Positions 23,022 to 32,325 of a DNA stretch of 64,000 nt are shown here, one piece after another (position 1 is the stretch's first letter; each line of letters opens with the position of its first letter). The stretch covers positions 186,001 through 250,000 of the forward strand of contig JADZEX010000050.1 of NCBI GenBank assembly GCA_020850355.1. Direction: 5' to 3'. A program made the translations under genes and the position numbers. This DNA comes from Fimbriimonadaceae bacterium. Lineage in GTDB: Bacteria > Armatimonadota > UBA10988. The notes under the pieces are model-generated. The model saw only the letters and a program-made list of their open reading frames with translations. It made no database searches and had not been told where the DNA came from.

Positions 23022-25370
23022 ATGCTGTGCCGGCGTCTCTTGACGGGTTGTTGGCCGCTCCTGGCCGTCTGGCCCGTGGCCGCGGCGATTACCCTGCAGC
23101 CGGCCGACTGGCAGAGCGACCGGATGGCGGGCGCGGAGGTCCGCTTCGAGCCGCCGGCGGTGACGCTGGGCGTCGCCGAGGAGCAGCCGGCGACCGCCAT
23201 GATCACCTCGCGTCAGGCACCGCCAGCCGATTGCGAGGCGACGGTCGACTACCAGTTGCTGACCTGGCCGGGCGATGAGGACTACGGCATCAGCCTGCAG
23301 TTTGGCCTGGCGTCGCCGCCCGAGACGCCGCTCGAGCGGCAGCGCCTGGTGCGGGTCGGCCGGGTCTGGCGGGGGCCACTCGACGAGCATCGCGCGGCGG
23401 CGCTGGCCGACGGCCGCTGGCGCGGGCGGGCCGGGGCGTTGACCGCCAGCCCCCGCGGCAGTCTGCGGCTGACGCGCGTCAATGGTCTGGTCAGCGTGGC
23501 CTGCCGCACCACCGGCGGCTGGCAGACGCTTGGGCAGTACGACACCGCGCGGGCCGACTTACGGCTCTACCTCAGCGTCGGCAACACCGCCGACCAGGCT
23601 CTCGGCCTGCCCGCGGTGCGGGTGCGCTTCGAGAACTTGCAGGTGCTGGCGCTGCCCCCACGGCGGCGGCCGCAGACCGTCGACGGGCAGACGGTCCGCC
23701 CGTCCGGGCCGGACTGGGTGATCTACGCCACCGGACCCGGCTGGCTGCGCCTCGGCAGCCGCGCCGAGTTCGCCGCCGCGGCCAGGCTGCGCGATGAGAT
23801 CTGGGGCGGCAACAGCGCAGAGCCGCTGCCGAAGACGCTGCTCCACGAAGGGTTCGAGAACCGCGACGCGGCGCAGCGGTTCCTGCTGGCCCACCTCACC
23901 AAGGTGCGGTACGCCTTCAACGCCACGGCGACACCCAAAGAGATTGTGCGGGGGCAACTCGATGGCCACGACTACGCCCTGCGGCTCGACCGCGGCAACG
24001 ACCCCGAGGCGGTGCTGGCGATTGGCCAGACCTACGACCTGGCCGCGGAGCTGGCCCTCCTGACCACGGGCGGACTGACGCCACGGGCGGTGTTTGCGAA
24101 GTCCTGGCTGGTCCATGCGACGGGCCACGGCACCACCGACGGGCCGGTCAAGGACGACCGCTGGATGCTGATCGGCAGCCCGCCGACGCCCGACCCGAAG
24201 GTCGCCGGGCAGGCGCTGTTCCGGATCTCCGACGGCTGGGGCGGTACCTTCGGCTACTCCTGCGACCGCTGGGAAGGCCCCTATCGTGACAACTACGGCC
24301 TGGCCCGCGCGCTCCGCCGGCTGGGGGTCGAGCGGGTCGACCTCGGACCGCCGGCCGGTGGCTACCAACGCCAGATCGTGGCCGCGCAGGTGCCCGACGA
24401 CGCCCGTGACCACGGGTCCGAGGTGCTCGGCGTGCAGACCTTCCGGGACCCGCCCGAACTGCGCGACTGGGTGATCTACCTGACGGCCGACCGCTGGCTG
24501 CACATCGGCACCCGCACGGAGTACCTGGCGCCGGTCAAGCAGCGTGAGACGGTCTGGGGCGGCCAGGGCGACGAGTTGGTGAAGAAGGAGCTGCTCTACC
24601 CGGAACGGCGCTTCCTGGCTTACGACCAGGCCCGGGAGTTCCTCGTCAAGGAGCTGCTCGACCCGCGCGTGGCGTTCCACCCGAATGCCGACCCGCGCGA
24701 GACCGTGGTCTGCGCCCTGGGCGGTGTGGACCGCCAGGTGCAGATTGCGCGCGACCCCGACAGCCTCTTGGCCGGCTACGGCGGCTACAGCCTGGGGGCC
24801 GAGATCGCCGCGCTGGCGGCGGCCGGCAAGCTCCCGCGGAAGGTCTTCGGCAAGCAGTGGCTGGTCCACGCCACCGGGCACGGGACCTACTACGGGCCGG
24901 TCAAGGACGACCTCTGGATGATGGTCGGCAGCGAGCCGAAGAACGGCGGGGTGACCATCCCCGACGGCGACGGCGGCACCTTCGGCTACTCGGTCGACCA
25001 GGTTGCCGGGCCGTTCAGCGACAGCCTGACGCTCAGCGGGGCCCTGCGGCAGTTCAACCTGACCAGCGTCCGGCTGGTCGCCGAGGACCGCTACGTTAGT
25101 GCCGACGAGGGGCTGGTCACCGCGCCAGCCCCGACCGTGCCGCGGGCGCCGCGGATCCTCAGCCTGACCCCCAGCCGCGGCGAGCCGGGGCAGAGCTTCT
25201 ACGTGACGGTCCGCACCGAGGGCATGAAGCCGTGGTGGGGCTTCCGCTTCGGCGACGGCGTGACCGTCAGCGACGAGCTGTGGCTGGGCCGCGACCCGGA
25301 CCAGCCGACCGCCGACCGCTGGCTGGCGACTCTTACCCTGAGTGACCAGGCGCGCCTGCGACTGCCTTGA
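23022..25370 (+). CDS. Secreted protein with jelly-roll domain and two copies of an unknown ~230-aa domain
   Basis: 782 aa with signal peptide (RRLLTGCWPLLAVWPVAAA) and a GAGGTG ribosome site. Residues about 25-210 look like a LamG/3-keto-disaccharide-hydrolase-type jelly roll. An internal duplication follows. Copy one starts DWVIYATGPGWLRLGSRAEF and ends WLVHATGHGTTDGPVKDDRW. Copy two starts DWVIYLTADRWLHIGTRTEY and ends WLVHATGHGTYYGPVKDDLW. Both contain an EIWGG or TVWGG motif. A short IPT-like strand region closes the protein. I do not know the duplicated domain; the conserved HATGHGT-x5-KDD core may be a binding or active site. The next gene starts 12 bases later, so they form one operon. 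Confidence 0.65.
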   Translation: MLCRRLLTGCWPLLAVWPVAAAITLQPADWQSDRMAGAEVRFEPPAVTLGVAEEQPATAMITSRQAPPADCEATVDYQLLTWPGDEDYGISLQFGLASPPETPLERQRLVRVGRVWRGPLDEHRAAALADGRWRGRAGALTASPRGSLRLTRVNGLVSVACRTTGGWQTLGQYDTARADLRLYLSVGNTADQALGLPAVRVRFENLQVLALPPRRRPQTVDGQTVRPSGPDWVIYATGPGWLRLGSRAEFAAAARLRDEIWGGNSAEPLPKTLLHEGFENRDAAQRFLLAHLTKVRYAFNATATPKEIVRGQLDGHDYALRLDRGNDPEAVLAIGQTYDLAAELALLTTGGLTPRAVFAKSWLVHATGHGTTDGPVKDDRWMLIGSPPTPDPKVAGQALFRISDGWGGTFGYSCDRWEGPYRDNYGLARALRRLGVERVDLGPPAGGYQRQIVAAQVPDDARDHGSEVLGVQTFRDPPELRDWVIYLTADRWLHIGTRTEYLAPVKQRETVWGGQGDELVKKELLYPERRFLAYDQAREFLVKELLDPRVAFHPNADPRETVVCALGGVDRQVQIARDPDSLLAGYGGYSLGAEIAALAAAGKLPRKVFGKQWLVHATGHGTYYGPVKDDLWMMVGSEPKNGGVTIPDGDGGTFGYSVDQVAGPFSDSLTLSGALRQFNLTSVRLVAEDRYVSADEGLVTAPAPTVPRAPRILSLTPSRGEPGQSFYVTVRTEGMKPWWGFRFGDGVTVSDELWLGRDPDQPTADRWLATLTLSDQARLRLP

Positions 25371-25382
25371 CCGGGAGCGACC

Positions 25383-28300
25383 ATGAACCACCTGCAACGA
25401 GGTTGGGGGCTGTTTCTGCTGACGCTGCCCGGCCTGGCCGCGGCCGCCGAGCCGCCGGTGCTGGGCAGCCGACCCAGCGGAATCGTCGACGAGGGCGGCA
25501 AACAGGTCGGGCAGGGCCCACCGCTGGGCCTGGTCGGCCCGGCGCCAAAGGACGATCCGCGGGAGCGCTACGCCGGGGCGGTGCAGTGGCTGCGCGGCTT
25601 CCTGACCAACCTGGCGACGCTCGAAAAGGACCTCGTCGCGATCAAGATGGCGCTGCGGGCCGGGTCGGTGGAGATCAAAGAGCTGCGCGACGCGATGCGC
25701 AGTCTGCGGGTGACGCGGGACAAGGCCTACACCGCCAGCCTGCGCGAGGCCTGCGACGGGTGGATCAGCTCGAAAGACGCCGAGAGCTTCAAGCTGGTCT
25801 CCGAACAGGAAGCGCTGCTGGCCGGCGCCCGGCGCCGCTGGGACGACCTCACCGCCAGCCTGGCCGACCAGGTCGCCGCCAGCGCCGAGTTCCCCGAGTT
25901 CCAGCAGGCGCTGCAGGCGCTCGGCCGGACCGTCGCGCAGAAGCAGCAGTTGAGCACGCTCGAACTCACCCTGGCCGCCGGCCGGCGACAGGAGTTCGAC
26001 AAGCTGGCGGTGGCCGCCGAGCAGAACGCCGCGCTGCAGATGCCGGTCCTGCTGCTCCGCTGCGCCGACTACCTGGAAGCGGGCGAAGGCCGCCTGGCGC
26101 TCTACGCGGCGCGCCTGGGCGCTGAACGGTACCCCGACAACCCGGCCTTCCGCGTCTTCGGGCAGGGCCTCGACGTCTCGTACCTGCGGGCCATCTCACA
26201 GAAGACGGTCGGCGACGGCGCCGAGGTTCATGCGCTCTGGAACCGCTACGCTGGCGACGTCAGCGACAGCGTCGTGAAGCAGTTCTTCTTCGGCAGCCTC
26301 CGCCACACCAGCGACCTCGCCACCGGCCAGGCCTACAACCTGGAGCTGGTCCAGAAGGACGCGATGGTCCGTGCCACCGCCGAGCACAACGGCCTGGAGG
26401 TGCTCTGGCGGCTCCGCGACAAGGGGCTCAGCTTCGAGCAGATCCAGGCCCTCAACGCCGACGAGATGCAGCAGCGGTTGGGGCTCAGTCAGCCGCTCTG
26501 GGACGACAGCGTGCAGATGCTGCACGTCTCGCTGCAGGCCGCCTTCGCCAACCCCGATGTGAAGCGCCTGCTGCACCGCAGCAAGGAGCAGTTCGACCTC
26601 GACACCGGCAAGTCGTACTACGGCGCCGGCGAGTTCGACACCGGGCTGCTGGAGTACGCGGTCGACGCTGTCAACGTCAAGAACGTACTGCTCTTCATGG
26701 GCCCCGGCGCGGTGGTCAAGTATGGCCAGGCCGAAGCCGGGCTGCTGACCCGCCTGTCGCGGCTGGGCGTGGCCGAACGCGAAGTGGCGACCAGCTTCGA
26801 AGGCGCCGTGACGGTGCGCGATTGGCTGCTGGCGCGGCCGTCGATGCAGGAAGCCCTTGGCTATCTCGCCAAGACCCGCGCCGGGGCCGGGCTGGAGGCG
26901 CTCCGGGCGGCCCGTTACGACGCCGCGCTGCCGGTGCGGGCCGGCCTGGCGGTCGCGGAGCTGGGAGCGCAGTTCCTGCTGTTTGAGGCCGGCGGCCGGG
27001 TCGGCCAGGCCCTGGGCGGCGACTTCGGCGAGTTCATCGGCCAGGCCCTGGCGATGCTGGCGGGCAACCCGGTCGCCGACCTGGAGGCGCGCGAGGCCAA
27101 AGCGATGCGGCAGACGGCCGCCGAGATGGCCACCCGGCGCGCCAAGTGGGAGGCCTTCAACGGGGTCCTCAAGGAAGTCCGCCTGCCGCTCCGCCAGGCG
27201 GTCGACAGCCTCGAGGCCGGCACGGCCCTCTCGGCGGCGCAGGCCACTGCCCTCGAAGCGGTCGCCGGCCGCGCCGGGCAGGTCGCCAGCGAGGCGCGGG
27301 CCGGCGCCAGCGCTTTGGAGCAGGCCGCCGCCGACGAGGCCGAGGCCTTGGCCAACGCGGCCCAGGCGGCCCAACGCGGCGACGCCGCGGCCGCCGGCAA
27401 CGCCAGCGCCGTGGCCGACGACCTGGCGCGCCGCGCCGCGGAGGGCGCCGACGAGCTGCAGCGGGCCCGCCAGGCGCTGGAACAGGCCGCCGCGCAGGCT
27501 CCGCCGCCGGTGCTGCCGCCGCCGCCGACCAAAGCCGAGCTGGCCCGGACCTTCCGCGCTGGCGACCCGATCCCCCCGCGCCCCGCGCCGCCGCCGGTGG
27601 CTCCGGAGCCGACCGGCAAGTCCGCCCGCGAGTGTGTCGACCTGGCCAACCGGGCGATGCAAGAGGGCCGCTTCGCCGAGGCGCAGCGCCATTACCGGGC
27701 CGGGTACGAACTGGAACAACTCGACAAGCGCCTCGACGCCTTCGAGGAAGGCATCTGGCGCAGCCGCTTCCGGGAAGCACGGCAGGCCGAGCGGTACGCC
27801 GAGGTGGTCACCCAGCGCGGCAGCAACCAGGTCCTGGCGAAGCAGATCGACCAGGCGATGACCCCCTTCAGCGACGCCGTGCGCTCCCAACTACGGCAGG
27901 CCGAGGGCACCCTCACGGTGGCCATTCCCGGGACCACTGGCGGCCCACGGAAGGTCTTCCTGCGCCAGGCCGACGGCACCCGCGGCGAGCTGGTCGGGAT
28001 CTGGAAACCCGCCGCGCCACCGAACGGCCGCAACCTGAACCAGATGCAGCAAGACGGCCAACTGGTCGCCGAGGTGCTCTACGCCCGGCTGGCGCAGCGC
28101 CTGGGCCTGCGCGTGCCCCACGCCGAGCCGCTGACGCTGCACGTGCCGAACGAGGCCGGCCTCGTCGAAGCCACGAGCGGCGTGATCATCCGCTACATCC
28201 CGCAGTCCCGCGAACTGCAGGGCCTGACGCCCGGCATGGTGGCGGTGCTGAAACAGCAGATGGCGCGCTTCCGGGTGCTGCAGGTGCTCACCGGCAACTA

Positions 28301-28808
28301 CGACATCCACCTCGGCAACTGGCGGATCGACGCCGCCGGCCGCGTCTGGTCGATCGACGCCGGCATGGCGACCCTGGAGTCGACGATTCCCGGCGGTTAC
28401 GGGATCGACGACGTGGCGCGCTGCTTCGGCGTCGACCTCAACGCCACCGGGATGGTCCGCAGCGGCAACCAGGCGCTCGACCTGACCCGCGTCTGGCGGG
28501 ACGCCTACCGCAACCACGCCGACCGCCACACGGCCCAGGTGATCCAGACGTTGGACCGGCTGATCGTCGGCCGTGACCTGACCGAGACGGCCCGCCAGGC
28601 GAAGCGGATCACGCCGGCGGAGTTCAACAAGCTTTTCGACGAACTGGCCCCCGGCCATACCGCGGGCCCGAACGTCAAAGACACCTGGCAGCAGCGCTGG
28701 GAGCACCTCGAGGCCCTGCTGAACGAACGCTGGCCGGGCACCACCCCACTCCGGACCGGCGCCGCCTGGCTCGACCTGCTCCCGGCGGTCTGGCGCCAGG
28801 CGGCCTAG
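25383..28808 (+). CDS. Secreted multidomain protein with C-terminal kinase-like (PI3/4K/HipA/FAM20-like) domain
   Basis: 1141 aa with signal peptide (LFLLTLPGLAAAAE) and a GGGAG site. Residues about 50-250 are helical or coiled. A helical domain and an Ala-rich stretch (about 600-700) lead to a TPR-like unit (RAMQEGRFAEAQRHY) near 755. Residues about 840-1090 look like an atypical kinase: GELVGIWKP (ATP-site Lys), VAEVLYARLAQRLGL (helix C Glu), VLTGNYDIHLGNWRID (catalytic Asp and Asn), and WSIDAGMA (metal-binding Asp-x-Gly). A kinase fold behind a signal peptide implies phosphorylation outside the cytoplasm, as in FAM20 or CotH kinases, or a non-kinase AMPylator-like reaction. It forms an operon with the duplicated-domain protein and overlaps tail-to-tail with the propeller gene. 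Confidence 0.6.
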   Translation: MNHLQRGWGLFLLTLPGLAAAAEPPVLGSRPSGIVDEGGKQVGQGPPLGLVGPAPKDDPRERYAGAVQWLRGFLTNLATLEKDLVAIKMALRAGSVEIKELRDAMRSLRVTRDKAYTASLREACDGWISSKDAESFKLVSEQEALLAGARRRWDDLTASLADQVAASAEFPEFQQALQALGRTVAQKQQLSTLELTLAAGRRQEFDKLAVAAEQNAALQMPVLLLRCADYLEAGEGRLALYAARLGAERYPDNPAFRVFGQGLDVSYLRAISQKTVGDGAEVHALWNRYAGDVSDSVVKQFFFGSLRHTSDLATGQAYNLELVQKDAMVRATAEHNGLEVLWRLRDKGLSFEQIQALNADEMQQRLGLSQPLWDDSVQMLHVSLQAAFANPDVKRLLHRSKEQFDLDTGKSYYGAGEFDTGLLEYAVDAVNVKNVLLFMGPGAVVKYGQAEAGLLTRLSRLGVAEREVATSFEGAVTVRDWLLARPSMQEALGYLAKTRAGAGLEALRAARYDAALPVRAGLAVAELGAQFLLFEAGGRVGQALGGDFGEFIGQALAMLAGNPVADLEAREAKAMRQTAAEMATRRAKWEAFNGVLKEVRLPLRQAVDSLEAGTALSAAQATALEAVAGRAGQVASEARAGASALEQAAADEAEALANAAQAAQRGDAAAAGNASAVADDLARRAAEGADELQRARQALEQAAAQAPPPVLPPPPTKAELARTFRAGDPIPPRPAPPPVAPEPTGKSARECVDLANRAMQEGRFAEAQRHYRAGYELEQLDKRLDAFEEGIWRSRFREARQAERYAEVVTQRGSNQVLAKQIDQAMTPFSDAVRSQLRQAEGTLTVAIPGTTGGPRKVFLRQADGTRGELVGIWKPAAPPNGRNLNQMQQDGQLVAEVLYARLAQRLGLRVPHAEPLTLHVPNEAGLVEATSGVIIRYIPQSRELQGLTPGMVAVLKQQMARFRVLQVLTGNYDIHLGNWRIDAAGRVWSIDAGMATLESTIPGGYGIDDVARCFGVDLNATGMVRSGNQALDLTRVWRDAYRNHADRHTAQVIQTLDRLIVGRDLTETARQAKRITPAEFNKLFDELAPGHTAGPNVKDTWQQRWEHLEALLNERWPGTTPLRTGAAWLDLLPAVWRQAA

Positions 28809-30115
28809 CCGCCGTTGGCGGATTCGTTGCCAACGGCGTAGAGGTAGCCGTCGTCCGAGGCGGCGTAGAGCGTGCCATGGGCGCCGATGGCCGGGCTATG
28901 GACGCGGCCGCCGGTCGAGAGCGACCAGATGGTCTCGCCGTCGGCGTCCACGGCGTAGAGCTTGCCGTCGCGGGAGCCGCTGTAGATGGTGCCGTCGCGG
29001 TCGACGGCGGGGGAACTGCGGACCATTTGGTTGGTCTGGTACTTCCACTGCAGCTCGCCCTCGGCGGTCCAGGTGTAGAGGTGGTGGTCGTCGCACCCGA
29101 CGATCACCACGCCCCCTTTGCCGAGGGCCGGGCTGGAGCCGATCCCGGCGCCGGTGTCATGGCCCCAGCGCAGGCTGCCGTCGGGGTTGAGGGCGTAGAA
29201 GCAGTGGTCGTGGCTGCCGCAGTAGATGGTCCCGTCGCGGCCGATGGTCGGGCAGCCGGAGATGCTGGAGCCGGTGACGTACTGCCAGAGCAGCTCCCCG
29301 CCTGGGGCGATGGCGCGGAGGCAACCGTCGCACGAGCCCGTGTAGACGGTCCCGTCGTCGGCCACCGCCGGCGTGCCGACGGTCTCGCGGCGCAGCTTGG
29401 TCTGCCAGCGCATCACCCCGTCGGGGCCGACCGCGGTGACCGCGGACGTGCCGACATAGACCGTGCCGTCCGGGCCGACCGCCGGGCTACCGACGACCGG
29501 GGCGCCGACCAGGAAGGTCCAGCGGCAGCGTCCGGTCGGGGCGATGGCGTAGAGGTGGCCGTCCTGCGAGCCGAGGTAGACGGTCCCGTCGGGCGCCAGC
29601 GCCGGGCTGCGCAGCGGGCCTTCAGTGGTGAACTCCCACTTGACCTCGCCCCGGCCATCGAGTGCCAGCAGCTTGCCGCTTTCGGTGCCCAGGTAGACTG
29701 TCTCGTCCGGCCCCACCGCGGGGCTGCCGGCGACCTCGTGGGGCAGTTCGTAGCGCCACTTGACGGCGCCCTGGCGGGGGCCCTGGTAGGGACTGCGCGC
29801 GGTCTGTTTGGCGTCGCAGCGGAAGGCTGGCCAGGGCGCCCTGGCGCGCAAGCGGTCGCCGTCGTCGCTGAGGTTGCTGACGGTGGGCACGACGACCTGC
29901 GCCGAGCAGTGGCGGCAGTTGCCCTTCAGCCCCGCCTTTTCGGCCGGCACGCTGATCGGCTTGCGGCAGGTCGGGCAGGCGAAGTGGATCGGCCGGCTGG
30001 GGTCCGGCACGCGCCAGACCGCACCGCACTGCTCACACTTGCCGCGTCGACCGGCCGCCTCGTCGGGCGCCGAAATCTTCGCCTGGCAACTCGGGCACCG
30101 AAAACGGATCGCCAT
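28805..30115 (-). CDS. Double zinc-ribbon protein with PQQ-type beta-propeller
   Basis: 436 aa without signal peptide. The N-terminal 80 residues hold two zinc ribbons (CPSC...CEQC and CPTC...CRHC). Residues about 110-430 are at least seven propeller blades with the repeated pattern SPAVGPDGTVYVGT and a Trp-containing strand (KWEF, RWTF, LWQY, RWGH, QWKY). PQQ-like blades here probably act as a scaffold. Nothing indicates an enzyme. Cytoplasmic zinc ribbons with a propeller suggest an RNA/DNA or protein-binding adaptor. A decayed copy of its 3' end lies at 22540-22684. Confidence 0.75.
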   Translation of the reverse strand: MAIRFRCPSCQAKISAPDEAAGRRGKCEQCGAVWRVPDPSRPIHFACPTCRKPISVPAEKAGLKGNCRHCSAQVVVPTVSNLSDDGDRLRARAPWPAFRCDAKQTARSPYQGPRQGAVKWRYELPHEVAGSPAVGPDETVYLGTESGKLLALDGRGEVKWEFTTEGPLRSPALAPDGTVYLGSQDGHLYAIAPTGRCRWTFLVGAPVVGSPAVGPDGTVYVGTSAVTAVGPDGVMRWQTKLRRETVGTPAVADDGTVYTGSCDGCLRAIAPGGELLWQYVTGSSISGCPTIGRDGTIYCGSHDHCFYALNPDGSLRWGHDTGAGIGSSPALGKGGVVIVGCDDHHLYTWTAEGELQWKYQTNQMVRSSPAVDRDGTIYSGSRDGKLYAVDADGETIWSLSTGGRVHSPAIGAHGTLYAASDDGYLYAVGNESANGG

Positions 30116-30166
30116 CGCTCACTCCCCGCGACGACAGTGCAGCATCCTCCGCGCGGCACGAGTCCT

Positions 30167-30172
30167 ATTGTA
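30167..30172 (-). promoter_or_regulatory. -10 element of the zinc-ribbon/propeller gene
   Basis: Minus-strand TACAAT with CTGGCG about 17 bases upstream as a partial -35. Transcription would start about 45 bases before the ATG at 30115. It is divergent from the hisS-operon promoter. Confidence 0.4.
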
Positions 30173-30335
30173 CCCGCTGGTGACGCCGCCGCCAGCGCAC
30201 CCCGGCCGTCACCGACACGGTTTCGCAACAGGCCGCGCCGCAGCCGCCCCGTCTTCCTCTTGGACGACTCCCAGGCCGTCTGGTTCGTTTCGCACAATCC
30301 CGCTTCCAGAGCGGATCGGCGTGGGGCGAGCGGCG

Positions 30336-30364
30336 TTGACAGGCGCCACCTGGATCCCTATACT
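30336..30364 (+). promoter_or_regulatory. Strong sigma70 promoter for the coiled-coil/hisS operon
   Basis: TTGACA (30336-30341), exactly 17 bases, then TATACT (30359-30364): a near-perfect housekeeping promoter in a very GC-rich background. Predicted start near 30371; GGAGAA and a GTG start codon (30394) follow. Confidence 0.8.
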
Positions 30365-30393
30365 TCCGATCAACACCGCGCGGAGAATCACCC

Positions 30394-30996
30394 GTGAGCA
30401 ATGACCAGGAAGCCTCGCCCGACCGCGGCGAGCAACTCGGCGAAGCGGTCGACAAGGCCAAGGCCGGGGCCAAGAAGCTGCTGGGCTGGCTGGGCCGCGG
30501 GATTGGCGCGGCCGCCGACGCCGCGAAGGCCAACCCGGCGCTGCGCGACAAGATCGAGCAGGTCGAGCAGTTTGTCGAGGACCGCGCCGAGAACCGTCTG
30601 TTCGGGGCGCTGGCGCGCGTCTACGACGACCACATCGCGGCGTTGGCGCGGGTGATCGAGTCGCTCAAGGAAGAGATCACCCGGCGCGAGGAGAGCATCG
30701 AGCACCTGCAGGTGAACATCAACGCGCTGCGCAACCAGGGCAAGCCCTCCAGCGACCCGGAGCTCGCCGAGTACAACCGCGCCGTGCGCGAGATGCGCCT
30801 CGAGCTGCGCGAGTATGAGCGCGCGCAGGAACCGTACAACGAAGAGATCGCCATGATGCAGCGCTTGCGGCGCGCCGCCCTGGCGCGTTTGCAGGCCGAC
30901 GCCAGCCTCGCCGAGCAGCTCCAGACCGAGGCCGACCGGCAGGTCGAGGAGTCGAAGGTCCGGCTCGAGCAGCTCGCCGACCAGGAGCAGCCTTGA
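30394..30996 (+). CDS. Coiled-coil protein upstream of hisS
   Basis: 200 aa from a GTG with GGAGAA seven bases upstream. Residues about 15-50 are Ala/Gly-rich (KAKAGAKKLLGWLGRGIGAA). From about 75 to the end the protein is almost continuous charged heptad sequence (IESLKEEITRREESIEHLQ, REMRLELREYERAQ), a long coiled coil. No signal peptide, membrane segment or catalytic motif is visible. Its TGA shares a base with the hisS ATG, so the two are co-translated from a strong promoter. The family is unknown to me; a structural or chaperone-like role is possible. Confidence 0.7.
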   Translation: MSNDQEASPDRGEQLGEAVDKAKAGAKKLLGWLGRGIGAAADAAKANPALRDKIEQVEQFVEDRAENRLFGALARVYDDHIAALARVIESLKEEITRREESIEHLQVNINALRNQGKPSSDPELAEYNRAVREMRLELREYERAQEPYNEEIAMMQRLRRAALARLQADASLAEQLQTEADRQVEESKVRLEQLADQEQP

Positions 30997-32291
30997 TGCA
31001 GTTCCAGGCCCCCCGCGGCACGCATGACGTTCTGCCCGGTGTCGCCGATCCGCAACAGCCGGCCGACGAGCGGATCTTCCGGACCGCCAAGTGGCTGCAC
31101 CTGGAGGCGACCTTCCGCGACCTCTGCGCGCGCTTCGGCGTCGAGGAGATCCGGACGCCGATCTTTGAAGACACGGAGCTGTTCCACCGCAGCGTCGGCA
31201 CCGAGACCGACATCGTCTCGAAAGAGACCTACGACTTCACCGACCGCAGCGACCGGCCGCTGACGCTGCGGCCGGAGGGCACCGCGCCGGTGATGCGGGC
31301 CATCGTCGAGCACGGCCTGGGCGCGGGCGGCGCGCAACTGCTGAAGCTGGCCTACGTCGCGCCGATCTTCCGCTACGAAGCGGTGCAGCGCGGACGGTAC
31401 CGGCAGCACCACCAGGTCGGCATCGAATACGTCGGCGGCACCAGCCCGGCCATCGATGTCGAGGTGATCGCCCTCGGCTGGACCTACCTGCACGCCTTGG
31501 GGCTGCGCGACCTGACCCTGCAGATCAACTCCGTCGGGACGCCCATCTCACGGCCGCGGCATCGCGACGCGCTGTTGGACTACCTGCGCCCGCACCTGGC
31601 GCGGCTGAGCCCGGACAGCCAGCGCCGCAGCGAGACCAATCCGTTGCGGGTGCTCGACAGCAAGGACGAACGCGACCAGGAGATCCTGGCCGGCGCACCG
31701 CTGCTGCTCGATTACCTCGAAGACGAGGCCCGCGCCCACTTCGAAGCGGTGCAGGCCGGCCTGACCAACCTCGGCATCCCCTTCGTGGTCAACGGTCGGC
31801 TGGTACGCGGGCTCGACTACTACCGCTACACCGCCTTCGAGGTCGTCAGCGCGGCGCTGGGCAGCCAAAATGTGGTACTCGGCGGTGGGCGCTACGACGG
31901 TTTGATCGAGCAGATCGGCGGACCCGCCACGCCCGGGGTCGGCTTTGGCTCGGGCCTCGAGCGGGCACTGCTGATCCTCGAACAGACCACCACGACGCCG
32001 GTCACGCCGCCCGCACCGCAGGTCTGGCTGGTGGCCCGCTCGGAGACCGAACGCAGTGCGGCGCAGCGGCTGGCGCTGCAGTTGCGGCTGGCCGGCGTGC
32101 GGGTCGACCTGGATCTGCAGGGCCGCAGCATGAAGGCCCAGATGCGGTCGGCGAACCACTCCGGCGCAAGCTACGCAGCCTTCCTGCGAGACGACCTGCC
32201 CGCCGCGACGGTCAGCCTCAAAGACCTCGGGTCGGGCGGGCAGCAGGAGTTGCCGTACGGCGAGCTGGCTGCCGCGGTCGGCACCGGCTGA
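30996..32291 (+). CDS. hisS: Histidyl-tRNA synthetase
   Basis: 431 aa, normal length. Class II aminoacyl-tRNA synthetase that charges tRNA-His in the cytosol. Visible motifs are APRGTHDVLP at the N-terminus, TLRPEGTAPVMRA (motif 2 region), RYEAVQRGRYRQHHQ, the histidine-specific RGLDYYRYTAFEV, and GGGRYDGL with GVGFGSGLERA (motif 3). The C-terminal 100 residues are the anticodon-binding domain. The ATG at 30996 overlaps the preceding stop (TGATG) with an AGGAG site; an in-frame TTG one codon upstream is less likely. Confidence 0.97.
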   Translation: MQFQAPRGTHDVLPGVADPQQPADERIFRTAKWLHLEATFRDLCARFGVEEIRTPIFEDTELFHRSVGTETDIVSKETYDFTDRSDRPLTLRPEGTAPVMRAIVEHGLGAGGAQLLKLAYVAPIFRYEAVQRGRYRQHHQVGIEYVGGTSPAIDVEVIALGWTYLHALGLRDLTLQINSVGTPISRPRHRDALLDYLRPHLARLSPDSQRRSETNPLRVLDSKDERDQEILAGAPLLLDYLEDEARAHFEAVQAGLTNLGIPFVVNGRLVRGLDYYRYTAFEVVSAALGSQNVVLGGGRYDGLIEQIGGPATPGVGFGSGLERALLILEQTTTTPVTPPAPQVWLVARSETERSAAQRLALQLRLAGVRVDLDLQGRSMKAQMRSANHSGASYAAFLRDDLPAATVSLKDLGSGGQQELPYGELAAAVGTG

Positions 32292-32325
32292 AACCACGAC
32301 CGGCGGGCCGACCGGGAGGGCAGGC

